Assembly (NCBI RefSeq): GCF_001411555.2
Contig: NC_049907.1
Location: forward strand, 11,154,622 to 11,218,621
Direction of reading: 5' to 3'
Length of the DNA stretch: 64,000 nucleotides
Source: Juglans regia
Taxonomy: Eukaryota; Streptophyta; Magnoliopsida; Fagales; Juglandaceae
Shown: in pieces, positions 12,501-23,165 of the stretch
Layout: each line of letters opens with the position of its first letter
Numbering within the stretch: position 1 is the first letter of the stretch
The notes under the pieces: model-generated
What the model saw: only the letters and a program-made list of their open reading frames with translations
Databases searched by the model: none
What the model was told of the DNA's origin: nothing
Program-made: the position numbers and the translations under genes

Positions 12501-13603
12501 TAGTACCCACTTACGCCTTTTATTGGCTAAGCAAGTATGAAAAAATTTGGAATTCCATTCACCATCCACTGCCCATTTTATCTTTGCCATTTGATTGAAT
12601 CGAATTTCTTCCCGACGTCGCCCACTCTGCATTTGCCACTTGTAACTCTCTATCTAGATTATTATACTAGTTTAATTGAAGTTGTAGTTCAAGCTCCTCA
12701 ACTTGATTTTCAAGAGCAGTAATCTGACCCAACATATGACCAAAGACCCTTTTATTCCATTCCCACAAGGCGACCTTAGTCTGTTTTAACTTCATAACCA
12801 GATTCTGAATGGCTGAACCACTCTCTCAAGATGACCAAGCCTACCGAACACAATCCATAAAGTTATGATGTTCCACCCACATCTGTTGGAAACAAAAAGG
12901 GGCTGGACCATAAGAGAAAGGGTCTTGTTTGAACTCTATAAACATAGGAGCGTGATCAGAAGTAAATCGTGGCAAATAAGAACAAATAGCATTAGGAACT
13001 ACCGAAAGAAAAGAGGCATCCATCAGAACACGGTCCAACCGTGCCTAAGAATGAGCACGACCATATTGCCCATTGCACCAAGAAAAAGTACTCCCCTTCG
13101 AAGCCATTTCAAGCAAACCCCCCTGTTGAATCCAGTTATTAAAATCCTTTATAGCTATCAGAGGTAGAGGCCTACCTCTTCGTCTCTCTGAATCATTCTG
13201 GATAATATTAAAATTACCAACAAAAATACACAGGTCTGAACCCTTATTCTGAATACTAAGAGAATCCCACAAAATATGCCATTCAGCCATCGTACATTTT
13301 GCAAAAATAACTGTAAGCAAAAACTTTTTAGCCCCTTCGCTTACTTGGAGAGAAACATATTGCCCTCCCATTCAAACCAAACTCACCTCTAGGGTACTAT
13401 CCCAAAAAATCCAAATCCCCAACCTCATAGGAAAGGAAGTTATCAAATTTCAAAACATGTCCCAATCTCCTAGCAACATCAAGGTTTTGAAAAGGCTCCA
13501 AAAGAGCATCAATTTCCGACCTCAACTGACCAAGCAACTTCTTTAATCTACCTTTTGAGGTCCCAATTCCCCTAATGTTCTATACTAAAATGAGATCAAT
13601 CAT
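9511..13603 (-). pseudogene. LINE2 ORF2: endonuclease, RT, zinc region, RNase H
   Basis: Begins at the ATGA overlap (13603), reading MIDLILV, a TAG, then NIRGIGTSKGRL. Endonuclease: VGNFNIIQNDSERRRGRPLP, STFSWCNGQYGRAHS at 13371-13045, and TSDHAPMFIEF near 12950. RT: HLMYADDVVIF at 11650-11600 keeps the catalytic YADD, and FPFQYIGVPI follows. Zinc-binding region: 11121-10500. RNase H: FNTDGSSLGNP (D), NNKAEFLVLLIG (E), VEVDSMVVISW (D) and HEGNKVVDWLANEGA (D), so all four acidic residues are retained. Interrupted by several stops, mostly at Trp and Gln codons. Confidence 0.85.
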
Positions 13604-14150
13604 TGAGAAGGATTAGAGCATCTAGCAAGAACACGAGAAGAACTTCTCATTTTAACAAACATCTTTTTCTAATATTTTCTTTTACCTTAATTGGCCTCAG
13701 ATTCTGTCAAGTAATCTTTATCTTGTGGAAAAACTTCAGGGGATAAATCTGGCTCTGGTTTGGAAACACAGTCCTCCAAAATCGTCTGCTCCTCATCTGA
13801 TTCATCTACTGGTTCCACGGCAACCAACTTAGTCTCCTGGACAACAAACGAGATAGCAGGCGTAGACTACCTCTCAAAGGCCACCAGCACTGATTTGAAA
13901 ACAACCCCAGGTTGTTGTCCCAGCACGGGTTCCTTTACTACAAGCGAAAGCACAGTAGTACCCGTATCATCATTTTCCCTAGCAACCTCTGTTTTAGGAA
14001 CCTCTATTTCATCTTTTGTGACCGAAAGTACTCGTGGTTCAACATCACATTCCCTAGCAACCTCTGTTTCAGGAATAATCGGATCCTCTTCAACATCACA
14101 TTCCCTTGGAAGATTTTCAAGCTGAACTACTCAGCTTTGAGGCCCTACTA
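13600..14150 (-). pseudogene. LINE2 ORF1 C-terminal part
   Basis: The minus-strand frame ends VKMRSSSRVLARCSNPSQ then TGA at 13602-13600. This matches in position and character the LINE3 ORF1 end (RKRSSNKVVIRPSKFNL then TGA). The region upstream is acidic and Ser/Glu-rich with frameshifts. The stop overlaps the ORF2 start as ATGA (13603-13600). DUF4283 and the zinc knuckle are not present, because the element is 5'-truncated. Confidence 0.55.
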
Positions 14151-14910
14151 GAAAGTTAGTAACAAAACTCTACAGATACTCACTATGCATTTGCTGCTAA
14201 CAAGTCTAAAGTGCTAAACTTTAATAAGAAGTTCCAAAAGCTAGGTCTGAATAATCATTGTAGACTAAATTGAGCTCCAGCTGCATTCAACAATCGTGGC
14301 TCCAGTTCTGTACCACAGAACAATTCTCGAGCACAAGTTGCTTCATCAAATAGGCCTACTTGCCAGATTTGTGGCAAAACAAATCACATTGCTCATGACT
14401 GCTATGAGAGGTTCAATTATGCATATCAAGGTCGCATTCCTCCTATTGAACTTGCAACTTTGGCAGCTGAAACAAATGCAACACTTGATAACCAAGTCTG
14501 GTATGCTGACAGTGGGGCTAATGCACACATAACTAGTAATGCAGCAAATCTTATTACTCAGTAACCGTTCGAAGTCATAGACATGATCACAGTTGGCAAT
14601 GGCATAGGTTTATCGATTCAAAATACTGGACACACTTCTATTCTCCTTGATAAACAGTCATATCAATTGAAAAATATCTTACATCGCCCTGGTGCATCTG
14701 TCAATCTATTATCCATCAACAAATTGTTTTTTGATAATGATTGTTATTTTATTCTAACTGGCTATAATTTCTTTGTTGAATAGAACCAAACCAACAAAAT
14801 CTTATTCCAAGGTCGAGCTAAGAATGGACTATATCCTTTAGCTGGCAACAAAAGTTTCTCCAATAAGATGTATTGCTTTGCAACTAAGTTAGGAACCAAG
14901 ACAACTAAAG
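14150..14910 (+). pseudogene. Ty1/Copia gag C-terminus and protease fragment
   Basis: Plus-strand reading shows YAFAANKSKVLNFNKKF, then a CCHC zinc knuckle CQICGKTNHIAHDC (14361-14402) typical of Copia nucleocapsid. The aspartic protease active site is VWYADSGANAHIT near 14497-14535, followed by NILHRPGASVNLLSINKL and KILFQGRAKNGLYPL, standard Copia protease and pre-integrase segments. One in-frame stop follows NLITQ. The fragment ends where LINE3 begins at about 14910. It is a remnant of the target into which LINE2 and LINE3 inserted, or of an older element they truncated. Confidence 0.75.
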
Positions 14911-14929
14911 ATAGATGTCGTAAGTCTCC

Positions 14930-16122
14930 TCAATGCAGCAGCTACGCCATATCTTCATTCGGATGTCCAATGAGGCAGATTTCAACAAAGCTCTTTCAAG
15001 GGATTCTTGTGACGCTAATGGATTACTGTATCGCCCCTTTGTTTGGAACCCTGATTTTGATGAGAATTTTGAACCATACTATGTCCTAGTTCGGATGTTT
15101 TTACTAGGGCTTCCTCCAAATTTTTTCCATGCTTCGATACTTAAGGTTTTGACAGCACCGATTGGATGATTTATTCGCCATGACAACTTGATGAAATGTG
15201 CAACCCGAATAGATGTAGCAAGAGTGTGTCTATCGGTAGATGCTTCGAAGGAACCCATTCACCATTTTTGGATTGGGAGTCTTGGGCTGCGTGGTAGTCA
15301 GAGGTAGGGGTAGTGTATGAAACACTACCTACCTATTGTTCTTTTTATAGATGCCAAGGCCATAACTCTAAAACATGTGGAAGTGGAAAAGGTCAAAGCA
15401 AGAAAGGATCTGGGAGTCAAGTTTGGGTAAAGAAAGGTGCCAAGCCAAGTGTGGTCGATGAAAGCAATCTGGTTCATGAAATTAACCCAAACCAAAATGA
15501 AACAGATGGGAAGGACCCTAGTGTTAATGAGAAGAAAGCTGAAAATGAAGCAGGAGGGTCCTCAACAAATGCAAACAAGTCTGATAAGGGAGCAGAAGGA
15601 TTGTCGGCTATCTAGTTTTCTGAAAAAGAACAAGACGACATGCCACACGTAAGTCATGACCTGCATGAAGAAAAAGATGACTGTAGAGAGCTTAATGGGC
15701 TGGTTAGTGTCGGTGATAAACAAGGAAAAGATAAGCAAGAGTTGAACGTGGGCTTGCAAGCTACATTGGTGGAGCAGCCAAGTAGTCAACGAGAAGCGAT
15801 GGTGATTCAAGCGGAAGACTCGGGGCCTATATTAGGGTCTAGTGCAAACCTTACTTCACTAATGGCCCAGGGTAAGGCTGGTTCTACAGATGGGTCAAAC
15901 CTGGTTGCTCAAGGGGAAAAGTTCATGGTTGTAGATGAAGAAGGAAGAACGAATGTGATATATGTTTCCCACTCTGATCAAGAAAATGAGAGAGATAAAT
16001 TAAAGGATGATATGTACAACAAATACTGTATAGATTCTAAGGATCCCAGTAATCTAGTGGATAAAATTCGCAAAAGGAGCTCTAACAAAGTGGTAATTCG
16101 CCCTTCCAAATTTAATTTATGA
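14930..16122 (+). pseudogene. LINE3 ORF1: DUF4283 and CCHC zinc knuckle
   Basis: About 14945-15240 reads RMSNEADFNKAL, VRMFLLGLPPNFFHASILK and CATRIDVARVCLSVDASKEP, the DUF4283 domain of plant LINE ORF1 proteins. At 15313-15372, YETLPTYCSFYRCQGHNSKTC is a CCHC knuckle whose first spacing is one residue longer than usual. A charged Lys/Glu/Gln tail follows to IRKRSSNKVVIRPSKFNL and TGA at 16120-16122. Several frameshifts lie between the pieces. This protein would bind element RNA. The stop overlaps the ORF2 ATG. Confidence 0.75.
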
Positions 16123-19100
16123 TCAATCCTATTATTTTTTAAAATATTAGGGGAGTTGGTACTTCTTACATGAGGTTGAGGAGAATTGTTAAAAAATTTA
16201 GACCTAATATTTTAGCTTTGGCTAAGCCTTTTTTGTTGGAGGATAGAATCCTGTATTTTTTGGGTAAATTTAGTTGCAATTTATTTGTTACAAATGAGGT
16301 ACATGGAGGTAAAATTTGGTTGCTGTGGAACTCTATGGTTTCGATACAATGGTCGACAGGTTCTAATCAGTTTATTATCGTGAAAGTAGAGGAGAATGGT
16401 CATGTTTTTATTTTGTCCATTAAATTTGCGAAGTGCAGCCAGATGGAAAGGAAAGCGCTTTGGGCAGATTTGGAGACTATGGGGACTGCCAGTACTCTGT
16501 GGGTTCTTTGCAGGGATTTCAATATTATTAAGAGTTGACTCAGAAAGAAGATGTGGCCATCCTCGTCCTTTTGCAGCCATGGAAGACTTCAACCAGTGTA
16601 TTCAAACCTTTGGTTTGATAGATATGTGCTCCAAAGGCCCGAAGATGACATGGTGCAATGGTCAAGGTGGATTAGCTCGAGGTTGGCCCAAGTTAGATAG
16701 ATGTTTTATTAACTCTAATTTTCTTAATTCTTTTTCTAATGTTTCTTTCCAGGTTTTGGAGCGTACTACATCGGATCATTCTCCTTTGGTTATTCAGATG
16801 GGGGAGGACCTTTTTAGGTATGGTCTTAGTCCTTTTCGCTTTCAGTATATATGGACTGATTATATTGATTTTTATCATTTTGTGGAGGGGGTGTGGAAGC
16901 GTGAGGGTCTTGATTATGGGTTAATTAATTTGTCTTCTATATTGAAAAGATTCAAGGTGGCTTTAAAAGAGCGGAATAAAAGTGTCTTTGGCAAGACAAA
17001 CATTATATTCAAAGACTTAGAGGATCGTATTGATAATCTGGAAAACCGTCTTCAAGCCTCTTTTAATGCCAAGGATGATAATGATCTCTTAGCATCCAAG
17101 TTGGAACTTTTAACCAGGAAGGGTAGAAAGGATACTAGGCTTGCTCATATGGCCAAGAAGAATTGGCTGAAAGATGGGGACCAGAATTCTGAATTCTTTC
17201 ATGCTTACTTTAATGCCAAGTATCATAAAAGAGTGCAGGATATGTGTTTTTCAAATGGTACTATCTTACAGACCCCTTTTGACATTCATAAAGTCGTCGT
17301 TGATTATTTTTATTAGTTTTTGGGCCATAGTAGTTCTTGTGTTCTGCCGAATTTGAGTGATCTGGTCTCTCCTATTATTACTAATGAGGAGAACTTGGCT
17401 ATTGGTAGAGCTCCTTCCATAGAAGAAGTAAAGGATACTCTTTTAACTATTCATATTGACAGTAGTCCTGGGCCAGATAATTTTGGTTCCGGTTTTTTTC
17501 AGAGTTTGTTAGGAATTTGTTAAAGATGATATTTTTGCAGCCATCGTTGAGTTTTCTCATAGCCACATGCTTCCTAAAAGTTACACTGCTTCTTCTATTG
17601 TTTTAATTCCTAAGGTGGACATGCCTTCTGGTTTTGACAAATTTCGGCCTATAAGCCTTTGTACTGTGGTTTATAAGATTTGTTCTAAAATTATTGTAGC
17701 TCGTATGACTAGTTTGCTTCCTAAAAGGATTTCACATGAACAAGGGGCATTTATCCTTAGCCGTAGTATTTTTTAGAATATTAGTTTAACTCAGGAAATG
17801 GTTCACTCTATTCATAGGAATTCTATTAGGGGCAATGTTTTGGTTATGTTTGATATGTTTAAGGCTTATGATCGAGTGGATTGGAATTTTTTATTACATG
17901 TTTTGAATAATTTTGGGTTCTCTTCTAATGTTTGTGATCTACTTAAATCTTGTATATCTTCGTTGTGGTACTAGGTCATAATGAATGGTACTTCTATGAG
18001 TTTCTTTAAAGGAGAGTGTGACCTTAGGCAAGGTGACCCTCTATCACCTTATTTATTCATTATGCTGCAAGAGGGTAAAATTGGTCAATTGGTCAATTTT
18101 TTGCCTTATCGAGTTTACTGAGGTTTGTTTCCTTTTAAGTATTTGGGGGCGCCTATAGTAGATGGTAGGTTGAAGGCTTGTGATTTTGGTGATTTACTAG
18201 GTAAAGTGAATAAGAAGATTGCAGGCTGGAAGATGAAAATGCTATCTGCTAGTGGTAGAACTATTTTTTTGCGTCATGTTTTATCGAGTATGGCCTCCCA
18301 TCTTCTTGTTGTTTTAGATGTTCCCAAAGTGGTGATTATTTGTTTGAATAAGCTTTTGAGTTCCTTCTTTTGGGGTGAATCTGAAGGTAAGGGTTGTATG
18401 AAATGGATTTCCTGGAAGCATATTTTCACTCACACTGATGAGGGTGGTTTGGGTATAAGGGATTTTGGGGATGTTCAGAGAGCATTGCACATGAAACTTG
18501 CCTGGAATCTTATTAAGGACAACTCTTTTTGAGCAGCTTTTTTCAAAGTCAAATATGTTAAGGGAAACCATTTATCCCTTTGGGAACCTACTAAAAGGGC
18601 CCTTTTTGGAGATCGATTGTCCGTAGTATCCCAGAGGTGTTAAATAGTTTCAAATGGGTTATGAAAGAGGGTAATATTTCTTTTTGGTATGATAATTGGG
18701 ATGAGGGAGGTCCTCTCAATGGTCAATTTCCTGTGACTGATCATCCTTTGATTAAGATAAAAGATTGTTGTATTGAGAAAGTGTGGGATATTTATCTTCT
18801 AAATAGCTTAGTGGGCCATTTGAAAGCTAAATGATCTATATGATTTTCTGGCTAGATGGAAGGAGGGTCAAGATGTGCTTGTTTGGTTGAAAGACAAGGA
18901 GGGAAAATTTACTACTAAGAGTGTCTAGGATTGTATCAAGGTTCGGGTGCCTCCTTTACCTTGGGCTAAGTGGATATGGCACACTAATCTCGCTAAGAAG
19001 ATTCACATTAAGATGTGGAAGGCTGCTAATAATTGCCTTAGTGTTGATGAGAATATTAAAATGGTGGCTGTTCTGATTGCTTCTAAATGTAATTGTTGTC

Positions 19101-20211
19101 AAATGGGTCATATAGAGGATTTGAATCATGTGCTTTGCATAGGGGATTTTGCTAGACATATTTGGCTACTAACGGCTACTCAATTAGGGGTTCTTATGGC
19201 TTCATTCTACACTTGAAAGGAACAAACAAATTTTTTATTTCACCCTGCGTGTAGGTCTTCACAGGTGAGAATTATTTTTGGTCTTCTTCCTTCTATTATA
19301 TCTTGGAAATTTTGGGAGAGACATTGTAAAGCACAGTATGAGGATAAGGTTTAAACGGCAGAATCAGTTTGCATGCTATTAAATTATGGCTCCATCGTAT
19401 TATGGACCAGATTATGAAAGTGTCTTTTGTTTCTACCCAGGATATTGAGATCTTGAATAGACTGGATATCCCAGTTTTGTTCCCTAAGACTAAGAGGGTT
19501 TAGGTGGTAAGATGGACTCAACCCCACTAGGGTTGGGTTAAACTTAATACTGATGGTAGTAGTTTTGAAAATCCAAGCCCTTCTGGTACTGGGAGAGTTA
19601 TTCGGGATGATAATGGCAGGTTACTTCTGGCTTACTCTATTTCCTTGGGTTCGGGTATTAATAATTTTGCTGAAATTAGAAGTTTATTGGAAGGCGTTTG
19701 AAGGTGTTACACTCTTGCGTTTTATCTTGTTCAAATAGAGACTGATTCTCAATTGTTGGTTAATTGGATTACCAAGGATGATTGTCATATCTAGTATTTA
19801 GAAGATTTCTGGGATGATGGTTTGGCAGCCAACAGTACCTCAAGTACTTTCAAACACTCTCACTATTATTGTTTATTTTATTATTACTTTTCACCTACTT
19901 TTTTTACTATTCATTATTTTTCATATACTTTTTACTACTATTCAATATTCTATTATTACTTTTTCACTACTATTCACAAACATTATTGCTCTTCTCAGGT
20001 ATTCTCACTACCCAAACATAATTGCTTGGATTATATCGTGAATCATATTTTTCGTGAAGGAAATGTTGTGGCTAATTTTCTAGCTAAGTGTGGGGCTAAG
20101 GGTTTGAACTTTGATTGGTCTGAATATCGAACGTTGCCTAGTCTATTGAGAGGTCTTCTTCACATAGGTAAATTGGGTCTGGCATATTTGAGTCGTAAGG
20201 TTTGTGCCTAG
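16119..20211 (+). pseudogene. LINE3 ORF2: endonuclease, RT lacking YADD, RNase H
   Basis: Starts MINPIIF, TAA, NIRGVGTS. Endonuclease: RDFNIIKS, KMTWCNGQGG, TTSDHSPLVIQM to about 16800. A linker with NWLKDGDQNSEFFHAY follows. RT: SSIVLIPKV, FRPISLCTVVYKICSKII, EQGAFILSRSIF, FDMFKAYDRVDWNF, LRQGDPLSPYLFI up to 18060. The frame then jumps within 71 bp to FPFKYLGAPI (18128); LINE2 has about 306 bp between the same points, so the YADD segment is gone. Zinc region: KIHIKMWKAANNC, HIEDLNHVLC to 19216. RNase H: NTDGSSFENP, NFAEIRSLLEG, IETDSQLLVNWI, then an AT-rich insert, then FREGNVVANFLAK (Asn where Asp is usual). Confidence 0.85.
19853..20025. repeat. Short dispersed repeat inserted in LINE3 RNase H
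   Basis: A T/A-rich block with CTACTATTCAATATTCTATT, ACTTTTTCACTACTATT and GGTATTCTCACTACCC interrupts RNase H between DFWDDGLAANSTSS and LDYIVNHIFREGN. The same block occurs in reverse orientation at 44272-44372 (GGGATAGTGAGATATTCTCA.. GTAGTGAAAAAGTAATGATA). This looks like a MITE or other small mobile repeat. The target duplication was not resolved. Confidence 0.6.
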
Positions 20212-20474
20212 TAAGTTTTATTTTGGCTTGATTAATTTCAATATTTTTTGTTTAGCTTGTTTTTTCTTGCAGGTTGCCATGTCATTGGATTGTTTTGATT
20301 TAGGTTAAGTGTCTTTATTTTGGCCTTGTATTTAGATGATATGATTATAAAGATTTTGACGCCTGAGTTTTGGTTTTTATAGTTTATATGTATCCTCCAG
20401 GTGTCGGGTTGTAACCACGATGTTCCTCCGTCACAAGGAATGACAATCAATAAAATTAGGATACAGTCCTCTTC

Positions 20475-20480
<6 letters not shown>

Positions 20481-20508
<28 letters not shown>
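20481..20508 (+). repeat. (GA)14 microsatellite at LINE3 3' end
   Basis: Fourteen GA units directly after the LINE3 3' UTR (TCCTCTTCTTAAAA). It may have grown from the element's A-rich tail. Confidence 0.9.
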
Positions 20509-20510
<2 letters not shown>

Positions 20511-20918
20511 TGGAATAATGCAGTTCAGAAATAGTTGCTTACAATTAATATTGGCCTCTATATATGCCGCCTCCTCTTCTATAAGTTCTAATGATCCCTA
20601 ATTCAACAACTCTATAAGCGATGCTTATTACTTGGGAATCTGACTCTTCACAAGTGCTACTGCTTAGCTTGCCCTCTTAATTTTATGCTCCTTACATGCG
20701 CCGTACCAACGAATTAAATACAAAGCACAAGCATAAGGACCTTGTATTAATAGAGAGAAAAAAAAATGGAGATTGAGTTTGCAATTTGTACATCTTTATA
20801 GTGGAATACTTTCCAGTCATAGGCCTTAAAGTCGAATCATGCAAAACTCGTGTCTTATTTACTTTCTTATTGTCATTTAATTTATCATGCCGTTTTACAT
20901 TGCAATATAGCTAGCTAC
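20509..20918. other. Spacer between LINE3 and hAT element
   Basis: About 400 bp of ordinary AT-rich sequence with no ORF or repeat that I recognise. Its last 8 bases, CTAGCTAC (20911-20918), are the left target duplication of the hAT element. Confidence 0.5.
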
Positions 20919-21054
20919 TAGGGCTGTGCATAATTGGGCCTAAGCCCGACCAGTCCGCCAGAACCGACTTCTCCAACCCGTGAGAGACGGGTTCATCGGG
21001 TCCTATGAATGATGCCGGGTTGTAGTAAAAGTAACCCGTCGAATCCGTCCAAAC

Positions 21055-21173
21055 CGACTCTACATCTGAAGACGAAGACGAAGACACTCCTCTCCGCTGC
21101 GGAAACCCTAGTCACAGTCGCCGTTCTCCGTCTCCTTTCGCCGTCGCTAGTCGCAGCAGTCATCGCAGAGGTG

Positions 21174-21212
<39 letters not shown>

Positions 21213-21240
21213 GGTAAGATTTAAGTTTTGGAACTTTGTT
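21055..21240 (+). other. Gene-like leader with (CT)n inside the hAT element
   Basis: This segment differs from the AT-rich surroundings: GAAACCCTAGTCACAGTCGC, then CGCCGTTCTCCGTC.. CGCCGTCGCTAGTCGC, a (CT)n tract at about 21176-21210, then CAGGGTAAGATTTAAG, which looks like an exon/intron donor (AG|GTAAGA). It resembles the 5' UTR and first intron of a plant gene. It could be the transposase leader of an ancestral full-length element or a captured host-gene leader; I cannot tell which. Confidence 0.4.
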
Positions 21241-21367
21241 TGGTGCTCTGTGTTCTCTGTTTGGTCGTCGGATTGTCGTTGTCTTTGTTTATCCATAATT
21301 TCTTTTATGGGTTTGCTCTAATATGCGGTAATTTCTGTTGAAATGTTGAACTGATTCATTCCATCCT

Positions 21368-21610
21368 CTATTTTGTGGAGCTTGAAATGGGTTTTGCTGT
21401 AAGCTTCCATTGGTTCTCATCTTTCAAAATTAAAGATTGATTCTTGGAGAGAGTAAGAGATGAGCGATTCACGGGAAGAAAATCCTTCACTCGGCTTGAA
21501 AAATTGCCCTTTGTAGTGTTTGGTACGAAAGAAGAGGCCTTTATAGAGGAATCTTGACTTATTGGTGTCATCTGAAAATCCATATCTCCAATTAACAGCT
21601 CACAAATCAT
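21368..21610 (-). CDS. Unrecognised 80-aa ORF inside the hAT element
   Basis: An open minus-strand frame with balanced, protein-like composition (FQMTPISQDSSIKASSFVPN, SLTLSKNQSLILKDENQWKL) ending in TAG near 21368. I do not recognise any domain. It may be an exon fragment captured by the element or chance. The opposing leader-like segment at 21055-21240 runs the other way. Confidence 0.2.
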   Translation of the reverse strand: MICELLIGDMDFQMTPISQDSSIKASSFVPNTTKGNFSSRVKDFLPVNRSSLTLSKNQSLILKDENQWKLTAKPISSSTK

Positions 21611-21910
21611 ATCATCAAAAAGTGATTTTACATAGAAGTACGAGTATCTTTACCATTCAAAGAGTTACCTGGGTGAGAGATTTGTCCAGAGGTAGCTCTG
21701 TTTGTATCTCTTCTATTTCTCCTGTATGAGGGAATTTGGCATTAGCTACAGAACAGATGGACCGTGTTGTTGCAAAACACAGCAAAGTGCAGCTTTGATA
21801 ATACATGTGTAATAGATAGGGCACAAAACAATAGATTTAGTTCAGACTTTCTGAAGTAAGCAAAACAAGCATTAAATCATAGCATATACCTTCTAATATA
21901 AATGTCCCAG

Positions 21911-21971
21911 TACATGGCTATGCCTAATGCTTTCATTAATAAAATTTCTTGGTTACTTGTAAAAAAATAAT
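21911..21971 (+). mobile_element. 5'-truncated SINE with 10-bp duplication
   Basis: AATGTCCCAG stands at 21901-21910 and 21972-21981, flanking 61 bp that read GGCTATGCCTAATG.. AATAAAATTTCTTGG and end in an A-rich tail (AAAAAAATAAT). This is the 3' end of a retroposed short element. The same family appears at 22055 and 22716. Confidence 0.75.
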
Positions 21972-22054
21972 AATGTCCCAGATTGAAGTTGGTTCATAAT
22001 CTCAAAGAACACTTTATGAGGTGAGGTAGGCACCTGGCTTCTCCATTTCAGTAA

Positions 22055-22109
22055 TTGTTTTTTATAGGTAATCAAGAATTTTATTCATAAGGAAAGTAGG
22101 CATAGCCCA
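22055..22109 (-). mobile_element. 5'-truncated SINE with 16-bp duplication
   Basis: TTCTCCATTTCAGTAA occurs at 22039-22054 and 22110-22125. The 55 bp between, on the minus strand, read GGGCTATGCCTACTTTCC.. AATAAAATTCTTGATTACC and end in an A-rich tail. This is the same family as the copy at 21911, in opposite orientation. Confidence 0.75.
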
Positions 22110-22715
22110 TTCTCCATTTCAGTAAATACAACATGATCATTTGTGAATGTGACACTCCTTGCCTCTGAACTAAAGGAATATATGTTGTGTACTCCGGAGA
22201 TCATTTTTCTTCTTATTTAGATCTTCTATCCTTTTGTTTTCCTTCACCTCCCTAGTCAGGTGCTCCTCTTGCATGCATTTTGTGCATGCAAGAGGAACAC
22301 CCCTTTGCTTATTTGATAAAATGACTATCAAATAAATAAATAAAGGCATATACGCTGGGTCTTTATTTCTGTTTTAGGTTCCCTAAGGTTTTGATTAATT
22401 AGCAGCATTTTAGCGGGCACTATAACAAGAAGTCTTCCTTAGAACCAATTAAGAGAAAAGCTTCAAAGTTCAAAGCTGGTTGTAAGAGTTTCAGTTATCT
22501 ACCATTTGACTTGAGCATTAAGTGATGTCTGACCCTCTTTCTGAATTCATGTTTCCCTTCTAGTATTATGTCAAATTAGATTTGAGAGATTTTATTTTAT
22601 TTTTTTATAGGTAGAATTGACAACTATTTTTATATAAGTAGACTTGAGAGACAACTTATTTTAAAACCATCCTTCACAATGCTTTTAATCGTTATTGACA
22701 TCTCATATCAGTGTA

Positions 22716-22790
22716 GTAATTTTTTTTTTTTTTTATAAGTAAAGAGTAAATGTATTGATACGAATGAAATAGGCTTAGCCCGTATACACA
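22716..22790 (-). mobile_element. SINE 3' fragment, third copy
   Basis: The minus strand reads GTGTATACGGGCTAAGCCTA, then ATTCGTATCAATACATTTAC, then a long A-tail (T-run at 22720-22735 on +). It matches the other two copies over GGGCTA-GCCTA and the tail. The left flank has ATTGACATCTCAT and the right flank repeats it a few bases beyond the element, so a clean target duplication is not certain. Confidence 0.55.
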
Positions 22791-23061
22791 GAAGTAAATG
22801 TATTGACATCTCATTTCTTTTACTTACGTTGATGAGAAGTAACTCAAGGCTTATGGTTTACATGATGGTATGTTTTTCATTTTCACTCTTTTGTTAGAGA
22901 AACTAAACCACTTTGTGTTGACTTGGATTATTTAATGTGCTATTATTGATTTGGTGTTAGACTTTTTCATAATGACAGATATAGAGGAAGAGATGGGAAG
23001 CTGCTGTTATTTGATTATTGGATGCTCTTCAATCTTTTATCCGTTAATGTTCATATTTTTG

Positions 23062-23165
23062 TAATTTAGATAGTTTTTGTAATAGATGGCTTATGTATAT
23101 TTTTTTATTAGTTCTAATTTAGATAGTTTTTGTAATAGATGGCTTTGTAATAGATGGCTCCTTTT
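23062..23165 (+). repeat. Local tandem duplication
   Basis: AATTTAGATAGTTTTTGTAA followed by TAGATGGCT occurs at about 23062 and 23116, with a third partial copy (TTGTAATAGATGGCT) at 23145. TTTTTATTAGTTCTA is also repeated. This is probably slippage or unequal exchange inside the hAT element. Confidence 0.7.

Larger units (their letters stand above)
9280..14150 (-). mobile_element. LINE2, L1-type non-LTR retrotransposon, decayed
   Basis: A minus-strand element of about 4.9 kb with ORF1 C-terminus, ORF2 (EN-RT-RNase H), a 3' UTR at 9310-9510 and an A-rich tail seen as a T-rich run on the + strand at 9280-9310. The tail touches LINE1 directly, so LINE2 probably inserted in or at the 5' side of LINE1. 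The 5' end is truncated in ORF1, where Copia sequence begins at about 14150. It is related to LINE3, with the same ORF junction and similar motifs in all domains. Confidence 0.85.
14911..20480 (+). mobile_element. LINE3, L1-type non-LTR retrotransposon, decayed
   Basis: A plus-strand element of about 5.6 kb: ORF1 with DUF4283 and a zinc knuckle, ORF2 with endonuclease, RT, zinc region and RNase H, then a 3' UTR (20215-20480) containing GGTGTCGGGTTGTAACCACG and AATAAAAT near the end, followed directly by a (GA)n tract. The 5' end is truncated inside ORF1. It is arranged head-to-head with LINE2. It is dead because the RT catalytic segment is deleted, an AT-rich repeat is inserted in RNase H, and many stops are present. 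Confidence 0.85.

Noticed and set aside
13760..14125. 121-aa Ser/Thr-rich plus-strand ORF
   Set aside because: Antisense of the acidic LINE2 ORF1 tail; its composition is a strand-reversal artefact.
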